From an uncultured Clostridia bacterium (GTDB taxonomy: Bacteria; Bacillota; Clostridia; Oscillospirales; Acutalibacteraceae), in NCBI GenBank assembly GCA_947170465.1, contig CAMVTS010000016.1, forward strand, positions 1 through 45,412: a stretch of DNA of 45,412 nucleotides, written 5' to 3'. Below the pieces are notes generated by a model that was given only the letters and a program-made list of their open reading frames with translations, was not told the origin of the DNA and ran no database searches. A program made the translations under genes and the position numbers. Positions 7,407 through 14,287 of this stretch are shown in pieces (positions within the stretch are counted from its first letter, which is position 1; the number at the start of each line of letters is the position of its first letter).

Positions 7407-8189
7407 ATGAAAAACATGAATGTTGCCTATATAATTTTGAAAATACTTATGTGGATACTAATTGTCCTGTTTATCGGAGACTTTGTGATGCAAACAATCT
7501 CGTACTCATTTTACAAAGGGGACAGAAAACTGCAACAGGTAACATTTCAGCCCGAAAGAATTCAGATTGATGATGGGCTGATTGGATATGGATATGCTCT
7601 TGAACAAGAATCCAATAATGTGATTCTATGCTTTGGAGGCTCCATGTATGTAGCTTACAATACAGTTGGCATGTATGCCGGGTATTACGATTGTCCATTC
7701 CTCTCGGTGGATTACTACGGCACGCAGGAAAGCACCGGCAGGATGAATCTGCAAACAATGCAAAAGTCCGCCGAGGCGCTGTATGACTATGCAGCGATGC
7801 GGTATCCCGGCAAGGAGATTATTGTAATGGGACACAGCTACGGTTGCGGAATGGCAGCTTATTTAGCCGGCATTCGCAATTGCAGCCAATTATTTCTTCT
7901 CTCCGGTTATCGGACAAGCGCAGATATGTATAACCGTATCCTTCCGTTCTATTGGGGACCGCTTCAAGCCTTTATCAAAAACAACATCCATGTGGATCAA
8001 TATGCCGCAAAAACTACCTGCCCTGTGACCGTGATTGGTTCCGATGCGGATACAACCCTTCCTGCTGAACTTCAAGGGAAACTGGCAGAATGCTACGCAG
8101 ACGCGGAATTGAAAATTTTTTCGGGGATTGAACATGAGGATTATTTGACATCCGCGGAGGTCATACAATTTATAAAGCAAAACATATAA
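7407..8189 (+). CDS. Membrane-anchored alpha/beta hydrolase
   Basis: About 260 residues from the ATG at 7407; AGAAAGG lies about 9 bases upstream, and several other in-frame starts (7380, 7398, 7416) are possible. A hydrophobic N-terminal segment (about residues 6-27) should anchor it in the membrane. The catalytic serine lies in GHSYG (residues 142-146), with a likely acid in GSDADTTLP and the histidine in GIEHEDYL near the end, the classic Ser-Asp-His order. Natural substrate unknown. It follows the ABC cassette after 78 bases and may be part of it. Confidence 0.88.
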   Translation: MKNMNVAYIILKILMWILIVLFIGDFVMQTISYSFYKGDRKLQQVTFQPERIQIDDGLIGYGYALEQESNNVILCFGGSMYVAYNTVGMYAGYYDCPFLSVDYYGTQESTGRMNLQTMQKSAEALYDYAAMRYPGKEIIVMGHSYGCGMAAYLAGIRNCSQLFLLSGYRTSADMYNRILPFYWGPLQAFIKNNIHVDQYAAKTTCPVTVIGSDADTTLPAELQGKLAECYADAELKIFSGIEHEDYLTSAEVIQFIKQNI

Positions 8190-8362
8190 AAACTTAATCA
8201 TATATATTTACAACAGTATCGTAAGTTTCTACCATTTATTAGTCAAACCATTCTCTCCTTTCCTCGTTATTATCACCGTTCGGTTTCAGTCACAGTTTTA
8301 TTTTAGAAGATAACATTTAATTGGTCAATTGCATTTCTCCAAATTCTTGCATAAGAAAATAC

Positions 8363-8397
8363 ACTCCGCAGCATGGAATAATTTCAATCTGCGGAGT
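8363..8397 (+). terminator. Hairpin after the hydrolase gene
   Basis: ACTCCGCAG (8363-8371) and CTGCGGAGT (8389-8397) form a 9-bp stem with a 17-base loop followed by ATTTCTTTC. Likely the end of the ABC/hydrolase transcript, possibly also used from the other side. Confidence 0.6.
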
Positions 8398-8409
8398 ATT
8401 TCTTTCATA

Positions 8410-8481
8410 TTACTTTTTCACAACAGGCACCCAAATCTCGCTTCTATTGTTCGGGTCAATTATAATGGCTTTGATATAGGT
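8410..8481 (-). pseudogene. C-terminal scrap of a GyrI-like / AraC effector-binding domain
   Basis: The minus strand reads ...IIIDPNNRSEIWVPVVKK and then TAA at 8410-8412. An ending of the form E-[IV]-W-[IV]-P-[IV]-x-K-K is typical of GyrI-like small-molecule binding domains. The frame is closed by a TAA only 23 codons upstream, so only the tail remains. The rest of 8190-8491 shows only the hairpin at 8363-8397. Confidence 0.35.
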
Positions 8482-8491
8482 TTACGGTATT

Positions 8492-9097
8492 TTAATGTGT
8501 CAGCCTGCGTTTGCAGTAGCTCGTTTTACCGCAATGAGGGCATTTCAGCTTTCGCTTTGTGATTGTATGCACACCCTTGAGATACTCTCCTGTGGTTGGC
8601 TTGAAGCGCGTTTCGCAGTATTTACATTCAAAGGTTCCTGCGTCCATATCAAGCATAGTCGCCACCAGAATACCTCCGATAATGGCGATTGCGCCTGTCA
8701 CAATAAGATGAATACGGAACCATAGCGGCATTTCCAATAAGCCTGACGTCATGATCAAAACGACTCCCGCCATGAAGGTAATCACCATGACGATAACCGA
8801 CAGTATGATTTTCTTTTTGCTTTCTGATTTTTCTTTTACAAGGTTCATAATATTTTCCTCCGCTTTCTTTTTGTAGTCAGCGTCGGTTAGCTTTTCACCG
8901 GAAAACAATTCGTTGAGATTTATCCCAAGAGCATCGCACAAGGGTAACATCAACGAAACCTCGGGCATACCTTTGCCGCATTCCCATTTGCTCACGGTTT
9001 TGTCACTAATTAAAAGCTTATCCGCAAGCTGTCGCTGAGTAAGTCCCTGCTCTTTTCTCATTGTCGAAATAAAATTTCCGATTTTGATTTGATCCAT
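8492..9097 (-). CDS. XRE-type HTH protein with two membrane helices and a zinc ribbon
   Basis: 201 residues from the ATG at 9097 (a GTG three codons upstream is possible but sits too close to the AAAGG site). Residues 6-60 form a Cro/C1 helix-turn-helix (GLTQRQLADKLLISDKTVSKWE). A charged linker follows, then two hydrophobic segments (about 100-118 and 128-150), and a C-terminal zinc ribbon with CKYC and CPHC knuckles. This layout suggests a membrane-tethered regulator. I know of such HTH-TM proteins in clostridia but no ligand. No obvious partner gene is adjacent. Confidence 0.85.
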   Translation of the reverse strand: MDQIKIGNFISTMRKEQGLTQRQLADKLLISDKTVSKWECGKGMPEVSLMLPLCDALGINLNELFSGEKLTDADYKKKAEENIMNLVKEKSESKKKIILSVIVMVITFMAGVVLIMTSGLLEMPLWFRIHLIVTGAIAIIGGILVATMLDMDAGTFECKYCETRFKPTTGEYLKGVHTITKRKLKCPHCGKTSYCKRRLTH

Positions 9098-9224
9098 AAC
9101 CGACACCGCCTTTCACGAAGAAATTGTACGATAAAAAACCCAAAAAGAACACCCACGAAACGTAGAATTCAGCATTTACCGGAACTCTGCGTTGGATAGA
9201 AGGCTTAATCCTCGGGACGATTTG

Positions 9225-9710
9225 TCATTTTTCATTACCTAAATTTTGAATCATTATATATTCCTGCTCGTTTTCATCAACGATTTCAAATCCGACCTTT
9301 TGATACATTCGGACAGCATAGTTTTCTTTTTGAACAGCGAGAGAGGCTTTTGAATAATTCAGCTTGTTGAGATGCTCAAGCATTTTATTCATCAACGCTG
9401 TGCCAATACCCATTTTTTGATATTCGTCAAAAACAGAAATCGCAAATTCGACTGTATTATTATCAACGCTGCCGTAGCCGTTTATATTGCGTACCCATAC
9501 TGCCCCGACAATCTTACCGTCTACCTCGGCACAAAAGCAGTAATCATCCTTTTTGGTGCCGAAATCCTTAATATACACTTGTAATTCAGGTTGCTTAATA
9601 ATCGACCTCGGTGCTAAATTTGTTTTATCGGGCTGATAGATTGCCTGATACAAGAAATCTTCAAGTAAAAAATTTTCGTTTGGGTGCATTTCTCTAATTA
9701 TGTATTTCAT
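9225..9710 (-). CDS. GNAT-family N-acetyltransferase
   Basis: 161 residues with the GNAT acetyl-CoA loop region QKMGIGTALMNKMLEHL (about residues 100-116; Q/R-x-x-G-x-G/A) and the usual NYAVRMYQKVGFEIV element near the C-terminus. AAGAGGT precedes the ATG by five bases. Substrate unknown: proteins, polyamines or small-molecule drugs are all possible. Its start overlaps the end of the truncated flavoprotein gene by 17 bases. Confidence 0.9.
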   Translation of the reverse strand: MKYIIREMHPNENFLLEDFLYQAIYQPDKTNLAPRSIIKQPELQVYIKDFGTKKDDYCFCAEVDGKIVGAVWVRNINGYGSVDNNTVEFAISVFDEYQKMGIGTALMNKMLEHLNKLNYSKASLAVQKENYAVRMYQKVGFEIVDENEQEYIMIQNLGNEK

Positions 9711-9993
9711 ACATACCTCTTATTTTCTCCCAGCCACCAAGAAATGAGGACTTAAACCCATCAGCGTTTCTTAGCTTTTCATATATTTTAGGCATATCAT
9801 CGTTTTGAAAGCATTTATTTCCTTCTCTTAAGAAACAAGTATTGCAACCTATACATGGATTGACTGTGAAATCAGCAGCAGATACTAATTCTACAATATT
9901 ATTTTTACTTGCGCCTTCTGCGAAAGCTTTAGCTAATAATTCGGTGTTTCCATTTCTACGATTACTTCCAATCAATACAACTATTCTACTCAT
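9694..9993 (-). pseudogene. Truncated NAD(P)H-dependent FMN reductase
   Basis: The first 78 residues form the N-terminal half of a flavodoxin-like oxidoreductase: IGSNRRNGNTELLAKAFAEG is the FMN phosphate loop and NPCIGCNTCFLREGNKC the usual cysteine pair. After ...KLRNAD the expected strand for the second FMN-binding segment is missing. The frame runs 21 more residues, ending MYEIHN, into the start of the GNAT gene. Family members are about 180-210 residues, so this 99-residue product is unlikely to bind flavin normally. I infer a deletion that joined the truncated gene to the GNAT gene. Confidence 0.7.
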
Positions 9994-10093
9994 AAGTTTT
10001 CACCTTCTAATTAATAAAGCAAAATCATTCTTTAATGAATACATTCAAATTCTACCACGAAACAGGCAATATGGCAATTAGATTTTCTATGAA

Positions 10094-10579
10094 TCACAAA
10101 GCGATATTATGTACAGTCAAACCGTGAGTTGTAGCATATTTGACCGTATATGCTGTGCCGCCTGATTGTTCCTTCAAATAGCAAATACACAAACTACTGT
10201 TATCGACAAGGTGGCAATTTCTTTTGAACATACAATCTCTCGTATATTCTTTTGATGTATAAACAACCTTGTCTGCTTTTTTCTTTATTCTCTCATATTC
10301 CGATATATTAGCTGCTTTCCAATTCCTTGCTTGCGACAGACAAGGAAGAACAAGGATCAGGCGTATATCGGGATATTTTTTCTTTAGCTCTAATACCGTT
10401 TGTGCCGCAAGGGTATCAAAACCTAACGCCCCGCCTGCACCAAAATAGAGGTATCCGTCATTGATTGCCGATATTATGGCTTTTCTTAATTCTTGTTTTA
10501 CATTGCCGAGTTCAGTTTGAGGAATTTTTCTGTGTCCCGTAAAGCAACAGGTGTGTTCTCTCATTTCTGCTTTTGTCAT
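10094..10579 (-). CDS. SLOG-superfamily protein (YpsA/DUF1273-like)
   Basis: 161 residues with the SLOG Rossmann pattern: CCFTGHRKIP near the N-terminus, then FGAGGALGFDTLAAQ (about residues 46-60), and SGGTAYTVKYA near the C-terminus (about 139-149). SLOG domains bind nucleotide-type ligands; members include YpsA, DprA and several proteins proposed in phage defence or stress sensing. It is divergent from an XRE regulator with a 124-base AT-rich gap that contains nested inverted repeats. GGAG lies 8 bases before the ATG. What this copy senses is unknown. Confidence 0.85.
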   Translation of the reverse strand: MTKAEMREHTCCFTGHRKIPQTELGNVKQELRKAIISAINDGYLYFGAGGALGFDTLAAQTVLELKKKYPDIRLILVLPCLSQARNWKAANISEYERIKKKADKVVYTSKEYTRDCMFKRNCHLVDNSSLCICYLKEQSGGTAYTVKYATTHGLTVHNIAL

Positions 10580-10600
10580 CCTTTTATCTCCATTGTTTAA

Positions 10601-10651
10601 TATAGTATATTATCGTTTTATTTAACGATAGTTTATTACAATTATACTATA
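10601..10651. promoter_or_regulatory. Nested inverted repeats in the SLOG/XRE divergent promoter region
   Basis: TATCGTT (10611-10617) and AACGATA (10624-10630) form a perfect 7-bp inverted repeat. Outside it, TATAGTATA (10601-10609) and TATACTATA (10643-10651) are also perfect complements and may contain mirrored -10 boxes (TATACT on each strand). This is a likely operator for the XRE protein encoded at 10704. Confidence 0.55.
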
Positions 10652-10703
10652 TTATACCGTTTCAGAAAAAGGTACAATTATTACAGAAATGAGGTACGGA
10701 TAT

Positions 10704-11012
10704 ATGGATGCTACTGAGAAAATCAAACAGTTATTAAAACAAAGAGGTTGGTCGGCGTATCGCTTGGCAAAGGAAAGCGATTTATCAGATTCCACCATTG
10801 CTAATATAATAAAGCGCAATGCTGTTCCGTCTGTCACTACATTGGAATCAATCTGCAAAGGCTTTGGCATTACAATGTCGCAGTTCTTTGCGGACGGAGA
10901 ATTGATAGAGGTAAACGATAAAACAAGAGATCTGCTTGATTGTTGGTCAGCGTTATCCGAGGAACAGAGAGATGCAGCCCTTATCCTCCTTAAAAAGATG
11001 AATCAGAAATAA
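10704..11012 (+). CDS. XRE-family transcriptional regulator
   Basis: 102 residues from the ATG at 10704, which follows GAGGT by 8 bases. A helix-turn-helix occupies about residues 13-60 (GWSAYRLAKESDLSDSTIANI), and a C-terminal helical region ends LILLKKMNQK. Divergent from the SLOG gene, and probably its repressor through the palindrome between them. A conserved clostridial type: short, single-domain, no protease or sensor region. Confidence 0.9.
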   Translation: MDATEKIKQLLKQRGWSAYRLAKESDLSDSTIANIIKRNAVPSVTTLESICKGFGITMSQFFADGELIEVNDKTRDLLDCWSALSEEQRDAALILLKKMNQK

Positions 11013-11037
11013 TTTTTACCGTGATGTATTTAAGCCA

Positions 11038-11256
11038 TCACGGTAATTTTTCGTCTTTATGGATATAAATATAGCCAAGAGGACTTTTTCGGAAGTATTT
11101 TAGCTTTCCGCTGTCAATGAGCTTCTCTATTTCTTTTCTTGTTCTTTTATTCTGCTCTGCAAATTCTGTGATAGTGAGATATTCGTCACGGATATGTATA
11201 TTTGTAGCTTGCACAAAAAAGATGAATAACAACACAGCCGCCAAGAAGGAAATCAC
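11038..11256 (-). CDS. Small helix-turn-helix-like protein, possibly a remnant
   Basis: Residues from about 23 on (DEYLTITEFAEQNKRTRKEIEKLIDSGKLKYFRKSPLGYIYI) look like a MerR/excisionase-type winged helix that recognises DNA, with a wing at PLGYIYI. The first 20 residues are translated from a repeated palindrome (11235-11271) also found at 12780 and 14163, so the present N-terminus is probably not original. No convincing ribosome binding site is visible at the GTG (11256) or the inner GTG. I regard it as a possible 5'-replaced gene. Confidence 0.4.
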   Translation of the reverse strand: MISFLAAVLLFIFFVQATNIHIRDEYLTITEFAEQNKRTRKEIEKLIDSGKLKYFRKSPLGYIYIHKDEKLP

Positions 11257-11271
11257 CCCACTTGACGGCTG
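11235..11271. repeat. Dispersed palindrome, copy A
   Basis: CAGCCGCCAAG and CTTGACGGCTG (one G-U type mismatch) enclose a 15-base loop. The sequence beyond the stem also resembles copy B at 12780 (GGTGATTTCC against GGTAATCTCC on the minus strand). Confidence 0.6.
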
Positions 11272-11319
11272 CGCTTATCAGGTGTAAATCAACAGTTTTA
11301 AATATTTTCAGCTTGGTAT

Positions 11320-12078
11320 TTATTTTATATATTTATCATACTGACATTGCTCTTGAACTGCTTTTCCGATCAATGTAATTGCTTTTTGCGGACAATGACT
11401 GATACACCTATAACACATTGTACACATATTTCCAGCAACTGCTTTATTATTTTCGATTGTTATGTTGTTCATTGGGCAAATTTGGCTGCAAAGTCCACAG
11501 CCAATGCAGCTATCGTTTATTTTTAGTTTATCTGAATAATGACTCGTTTTGTTATAAAACCACAGTCTTTGACCAAAAAGACCGATGATATGCGAAAAGA
11601 AACTAATTCCCTCTTGAGGATATTTACCGTTTTGGATATCAAGCGCTGCCTTTTCAATCTTTTTATCCGCTTCGAAAATAATTTTTCTGTTTTCTTCAAT
11701 GGACTTTTTTAACATTTTACTGTCGCAAACAGAATCAGGCATATGAATTTGCAAACCACCCAGAATGATAGCTCCTTTTTTCTTCAAAATCCTTGCCGTA
11801 CAGCCTGCACCGTCACCGCTGAAAGCGCCCATTGTTGTGACACACAGAACTCTCTTGTTTCCCCAAATATCATTTAATTTAATAAAATCCCGAACCATAA
11901 CAGGAGCATTGGAAAACTGGGTGGGATAGCCTAAAATAATTGTGTCATTGTTTTTTATTTCACTAATGATGTTTCTATTTTCCAAGGGAATCGTTTTTGC
12001 AGATTGGTCTAATAGTTTTACTAATCTCTCAATACAATGCTTTGTATTTCCTATTCCGCTCAAATAAATACCAATCAT
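11320..12078 (-). CDS. EFR1-type flavodoxin/4Fe-4S ferredoxin fusion
   Basis: 252 residues. Residues 1-140 form a flavodoxin-like domain (MIGIYLSGIGNTKHCIERL phosphate loop; GYPTQFSNAPVMVRDF). The C-terminus carries two 4Fe-4S motifs, CIGCGLCSQICP and CTMCYRCISHCP. EFR1-family proteins are membrane-free electron carriers of clostridia; the partner is unknown. It lies three bases after the TetR gene on the same strand, so it is the likely target of that regulator. Confidence 0.88.
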   Translation of the reverse strand: MIGIYLSGIGNTKHCIERLVKLLDQSAKTIPLENRNIISEIKNNDTIILGYPTQFSNAPVMVRDFIKLNDIWGNKRVLCVTTMGAFSGDGAGCTARILKKKGAIILGGLQIHMPDSVCDSKMLKKSIEENRKIIFEADKKIEKAALDIQNGKYPQEGISFFSHIIGLFGQRLWFYNKTSHYSDKLKINDSCIGCGLCSQICPMNNITIENNKAVAGNMCTMCYRCISHCPQKAITLIGKAVQEQCQYDKYIK

Positions 12079-12081
12079 CTG

Positions 12082-12669
12082 TCAGCTCTCCTTTATATCT
12101 GAAATATCAACTGAATTGATTATTGCTCTAACTTCCGATTCCCAAACTATATCGATATTGGGCATAGCCGATAAAGCTGCCAGACCATGAACCAGCGCCC
12201 ACATTGCGGTTGTTTTATATCGGACATTTTCTTCCGATATACCCATTTTTCCCAATACATTTTTTGCTGTTCTTCTGAACAGCTCAAACGGCGGTATATC
12301 GCTGTTATCTGAAGATAATCTTATTTGAATACTTTTGCGTGAAAACAAAAAGTCGAAGTAAAGCGGATTGTGATAAAAAAACATAACATAACAAACGCCC
12401 AACTCTGAAAGAATCTGTGTTTCGTCCTTACATTCATTAACACAAATCGTTAATGAATTCATAAATGCCTCCATAACATATTTTTGCATAGCATTTATAA
12501 AATCATCTTTATCCTTAAAATGCGCATAAGGAGCGGCGTTGCTTACACCGCACTTTTCAGCAACTTTTCGCAGCGATAGCTTTTCCTCTCCATATTGATT
12601 GATAAACTCTATCCCGTTTTCAATAAGCGCCTTTTTCAATTCTCCATGATGGTATGGTTTTTTCTCCAT
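12082..12669 (-). CDS. TetR-family regulator of the EFR1 gene
   Basis: 195 residues. The helix-turn-helix is LSLRKVAEKCGVSNAAPYAHF (about residues 26-46), with the family FKDKDDFINAM element after it; the rest is the C-terminal ligand domain. The start is MEKKPYHHGELKKAL, a common N-terminus in this group. The EFR1 gene follows after a 3-base gap. Two direct/inverted repeats overlap its promoter, so autoregulation is likely. Confidence 0.9.
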   Translation of the reverse strand: MEKKPYHHGELKKALIENGIEFINQYGEEKLSLRKVAEKCGVSNAAPYAHFKDKDDFINAMQKYVMEAFMNSLTICVNECKDETQILSELGVCYVMFFYHNPLYFDFLFSRKSIQIRLSSDNSDIPPFELFRRTAKNVLGKMGISEENVRYKTTAMWALVHGLAALSAMPNIDIVWESEVRAIINSVDISDIKES

Positions 12670-12680
12670 TAATGCCCCTC

Positions 12681-12733
12681 CAATCTTATCACTGTAAAGA
12701 TTATATCATACAATCTTATCAGTGTCAAGATAT
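12681..12733. promoter_or_regulatory. Two TetR operator repeats, 30-bp period
   Basis: CAATCTTATCACTGTAAAG (from 12681) and CAATCTTATCAGTGTCAAG (from 12711) repeat with a 30-base period. Each contains AATCTT...AAGAT as inverted arms. They overlap the -10 and -35 boxes of the minus-strand promoter at 12700-12728. Confidence 0.7.
12700..12728 (-). promoter_or_regulatory. Consensus promoter of the TetR-EFR1 operon
   Basis: On the minus strand, TTGACA (12728-12723), a 17-base spacer, and TATAAT (12705-12700), a perfect sigma-A consensus. The TetR start codon is 31 bases from the -10 box. Confidence 0.85.
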
Positions 12734-12779
12734 CGCATGGTATAAAATAATAGTCAATATGTAACCTGTATAAAAAACA

Positions 12780-12810
12780 CCGCCAAGCAGGAGATTACCT
12801 CACTTGGCGG
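12780..12810 (-). terminator. Dispersed palindrome, copy B, acting as a minus-strand terminator
   Basis: CCGCCAAG and CTTGGCGG form a perfect stem, followed on the minus strand by TGTTTTTTATAC. It ends the unit that starts at the promoter 13089-13117. Related in sequence to 11235-11271 and 14163-14199. Confidence 0.65.
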
Positions 12811-12901
12811 CTGTTGTGTTATCAATTTAAATTGTGGTGACGCACAGCGTCAGTTATGATAAGATCGTATAACGTACATGGTTGATTTTGCGATGCAATA
12901 T

Positions 12902-12936
12902 CATTCCCACTCGATAGCACTGAAACAAATCCGTGT
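12902..12936 (-). other. guaA 3'-end-like scrap (possible old integration site)
   Basis: On the minus strand TRICFSAIEWE and then TGA can be read. GMP synthase ends with a conserved NR(I/V)xYDISSKPP(A/G)TIEWE motif, and the 3' end of guaA is a known integration site for genomic islands. Only about 11 codons match and no guaA frame exists upstream. The rest of 12670-13143 holds the operators, copy B of the palindrome and the promoter at 13089; I see no convincing gene. Confidence 0.35.
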
Positions 12937-13088
12937 ATGAATTATTATCTGTGCTATCTGTGGTGCTTTCTATTATTTGATATATCCATATTCTCCTGCC
13001 TATAGCCCCTCTTGTTATCATTTTATTATCAGCATTGATAACAGTGAGAGGATTTTTAGCTGTATTGGATAAACTTTTCTGTACGGTT

Positions 13089-13117
13089 ATTATACCGCAA
13101 TTTAGCTTTGTTTTCAA
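13089..13117 (-). promoter_or_regulatory. Orphan minus-strand promoter
   Basis: TTGAAA (13117-13112), a 17-base spacer and TATAAT (13094-13089). It lies just past the end of the adenosine deaminase-like gene and reads toward copy B at 12780, defining an RNA of about 300 bases with no convincing gene. Confidence 0.6.
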
Positions 13118-13143
13118 TGGGTATTAATACTATCATTGTTTTT

Positions 13144-14097
13144 TCAAAGATTAAACGATTTCCTATTCAAACCCTTAATCCGAATGTCGTCCAGCTCCTC
13201 CGATGTCATACACCCCGATTGATATAAACGAAGGTATTCCTTTGATACATCGGAATCGAAAATCAGCACATCATCAGAGTTGATTGTTACATTTACTCCT
13301 TTTCGGTAAAGTTGGGCTATCGGGTGGTAAGCCATATCGTTTACACGCCCTAACAGAACATTACTCGAAGGGGTGATGTTTAGTCTAATGTCTTTTTCTA
13401 CAAGAAAATCAATCACATCTTCATCTTGAACAGCAGCAATACCGTGCTGCACTTCATTGAGTTGTAATGCTTTAACTGCTGTAATAATGTCTTGTGCCGT
13501 ACCCCATTCGCCGACGTGTGCTTTTAGCACCAATCCGTTTTCTGCGGCTTTTTCGTAAATAGGGATAAAGTTTTCAATTGGCTGCGCCAGCTCGTCGCCG
13601 TAAAGGTCGATAGAATAAAACTCCCTATGTCCCCAAAAGTGCTTTAGACAATCCATCAAATAGTCAACCGGACAATGACGAGATAAACCGATCTGCAAAC
13701 GCAATTCAATCTCTGGAGCAATCTTATCATTCGCTTCCTGAAAAGAATAAATCAGTTCGTCAATATCATTGTGAAAAAACTCACCAAGTCCCCATACATC
13801 TTCACCGATTTCTAACACGGTTACACCATCGTTCTTTGCCTGCGCAAAGGTCGCTTCAATTAACAGCTTTCTGCCTTCTGTACTGTTAAAGCGGTTTCCG
13901 ATATACTCAGTGCTCCAAGCATCCATTTCCTTCATAGATTTCACCGGATTGGAAATTGGTTTAACCTCACATCCGGTTTTCTCAAATATATACTCTCTGT
14001 TACCGCCAAGCACAAAATGGTTATGTAAATCCGATTTTGGGAAACTTCGGATTGCATCTAAGTCTCCGTTTCTAAGTGCTTCAATAAAAGTCATCAT
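13144..14097 (-). CDS. Adenosine deaminase-like metal-dependent hydrolase
   Basis: 317 residues of the amidohydrolase fold. Metal and catalytic residues are placed as in adenosine deaminases: DLHNHFVLGG (HxH, about residues 24-33), KAHVGEWG near 195, QHGI, and INSDDVLIF (the double Asp, about 273-281). AAAGGTG precedes the ATG by 8 bases. It probably deaminates adenosine or a related nucleoside; the exact substrate cannot be read from the sequence. It stands alone between the orphan promoter and the third palindrome. Confidence 0.85.
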   Translation of the reverse strand: MMTFIEALRNGDLDAIRSFPKSDLHNHFVLGGNREYIFEKTGCEVKPISNPVKSMKEMDAWSTEYIGNRFNSTEGRKLLIEATFAQAKNDGVTVLEIGEDVWGLGEFFHNDIDELIYSFQEANDKIAPEIELRLQIGLSRHCPVDYLMDCLKHFWGHREFYSIDLYGDELAQPIENFIPIYEKAAENGLVLKAHVGEWGTAQDIITAVKALQLNEVQHGIAAVQDEDVIDFLVEKDIRLNITPSSNVLLGRVNDMAYHPIAQLYRKGVNVTINSDDVLIFDSDVSKEYLRLYQSGCMTSEELDDIRIKGLNRKSFNL

Positions 14098-14162
14098 AAT
14101 TACAACACCTTTACTTATATCATTTTTATTCTACCACGACTCCGAATATTTAGCAATAGAAA

Positions 14163-14199
14163 ACGCCGCCAAGAAAGATTGTTTCCTGCTTGGCGGCGT
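14163..14199. repeat. Dispersed palindrome, copy C
   Basis: ACGCCGCCAAG and CTTGGCGGCGT form a perfect 11-bp stem; on the minus strand it is followed by TTTTCTATTGC. It lies between the divergent adenosine deaminase and beta-lactamase genes, where no minus-strand transcript needs terminating. Confidence 0.65.
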
Positions 14200-14287
14200 C
14201 TTGTATTGCGTTATTTTCAGTTGTATGATAAAATTGACGTAACAATTTAAGGTGGACAATCATATCTGATAATTGAGGGTGAAGACT

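Noticed and set aside
12854..13117. An open frame of 87 codons on the minus strand
   Set aside because: Its start coincides with a -35 box, it has no ribosome binding site, and the translation has no domain-like pattern. I treat it as part of the orphan transcript.
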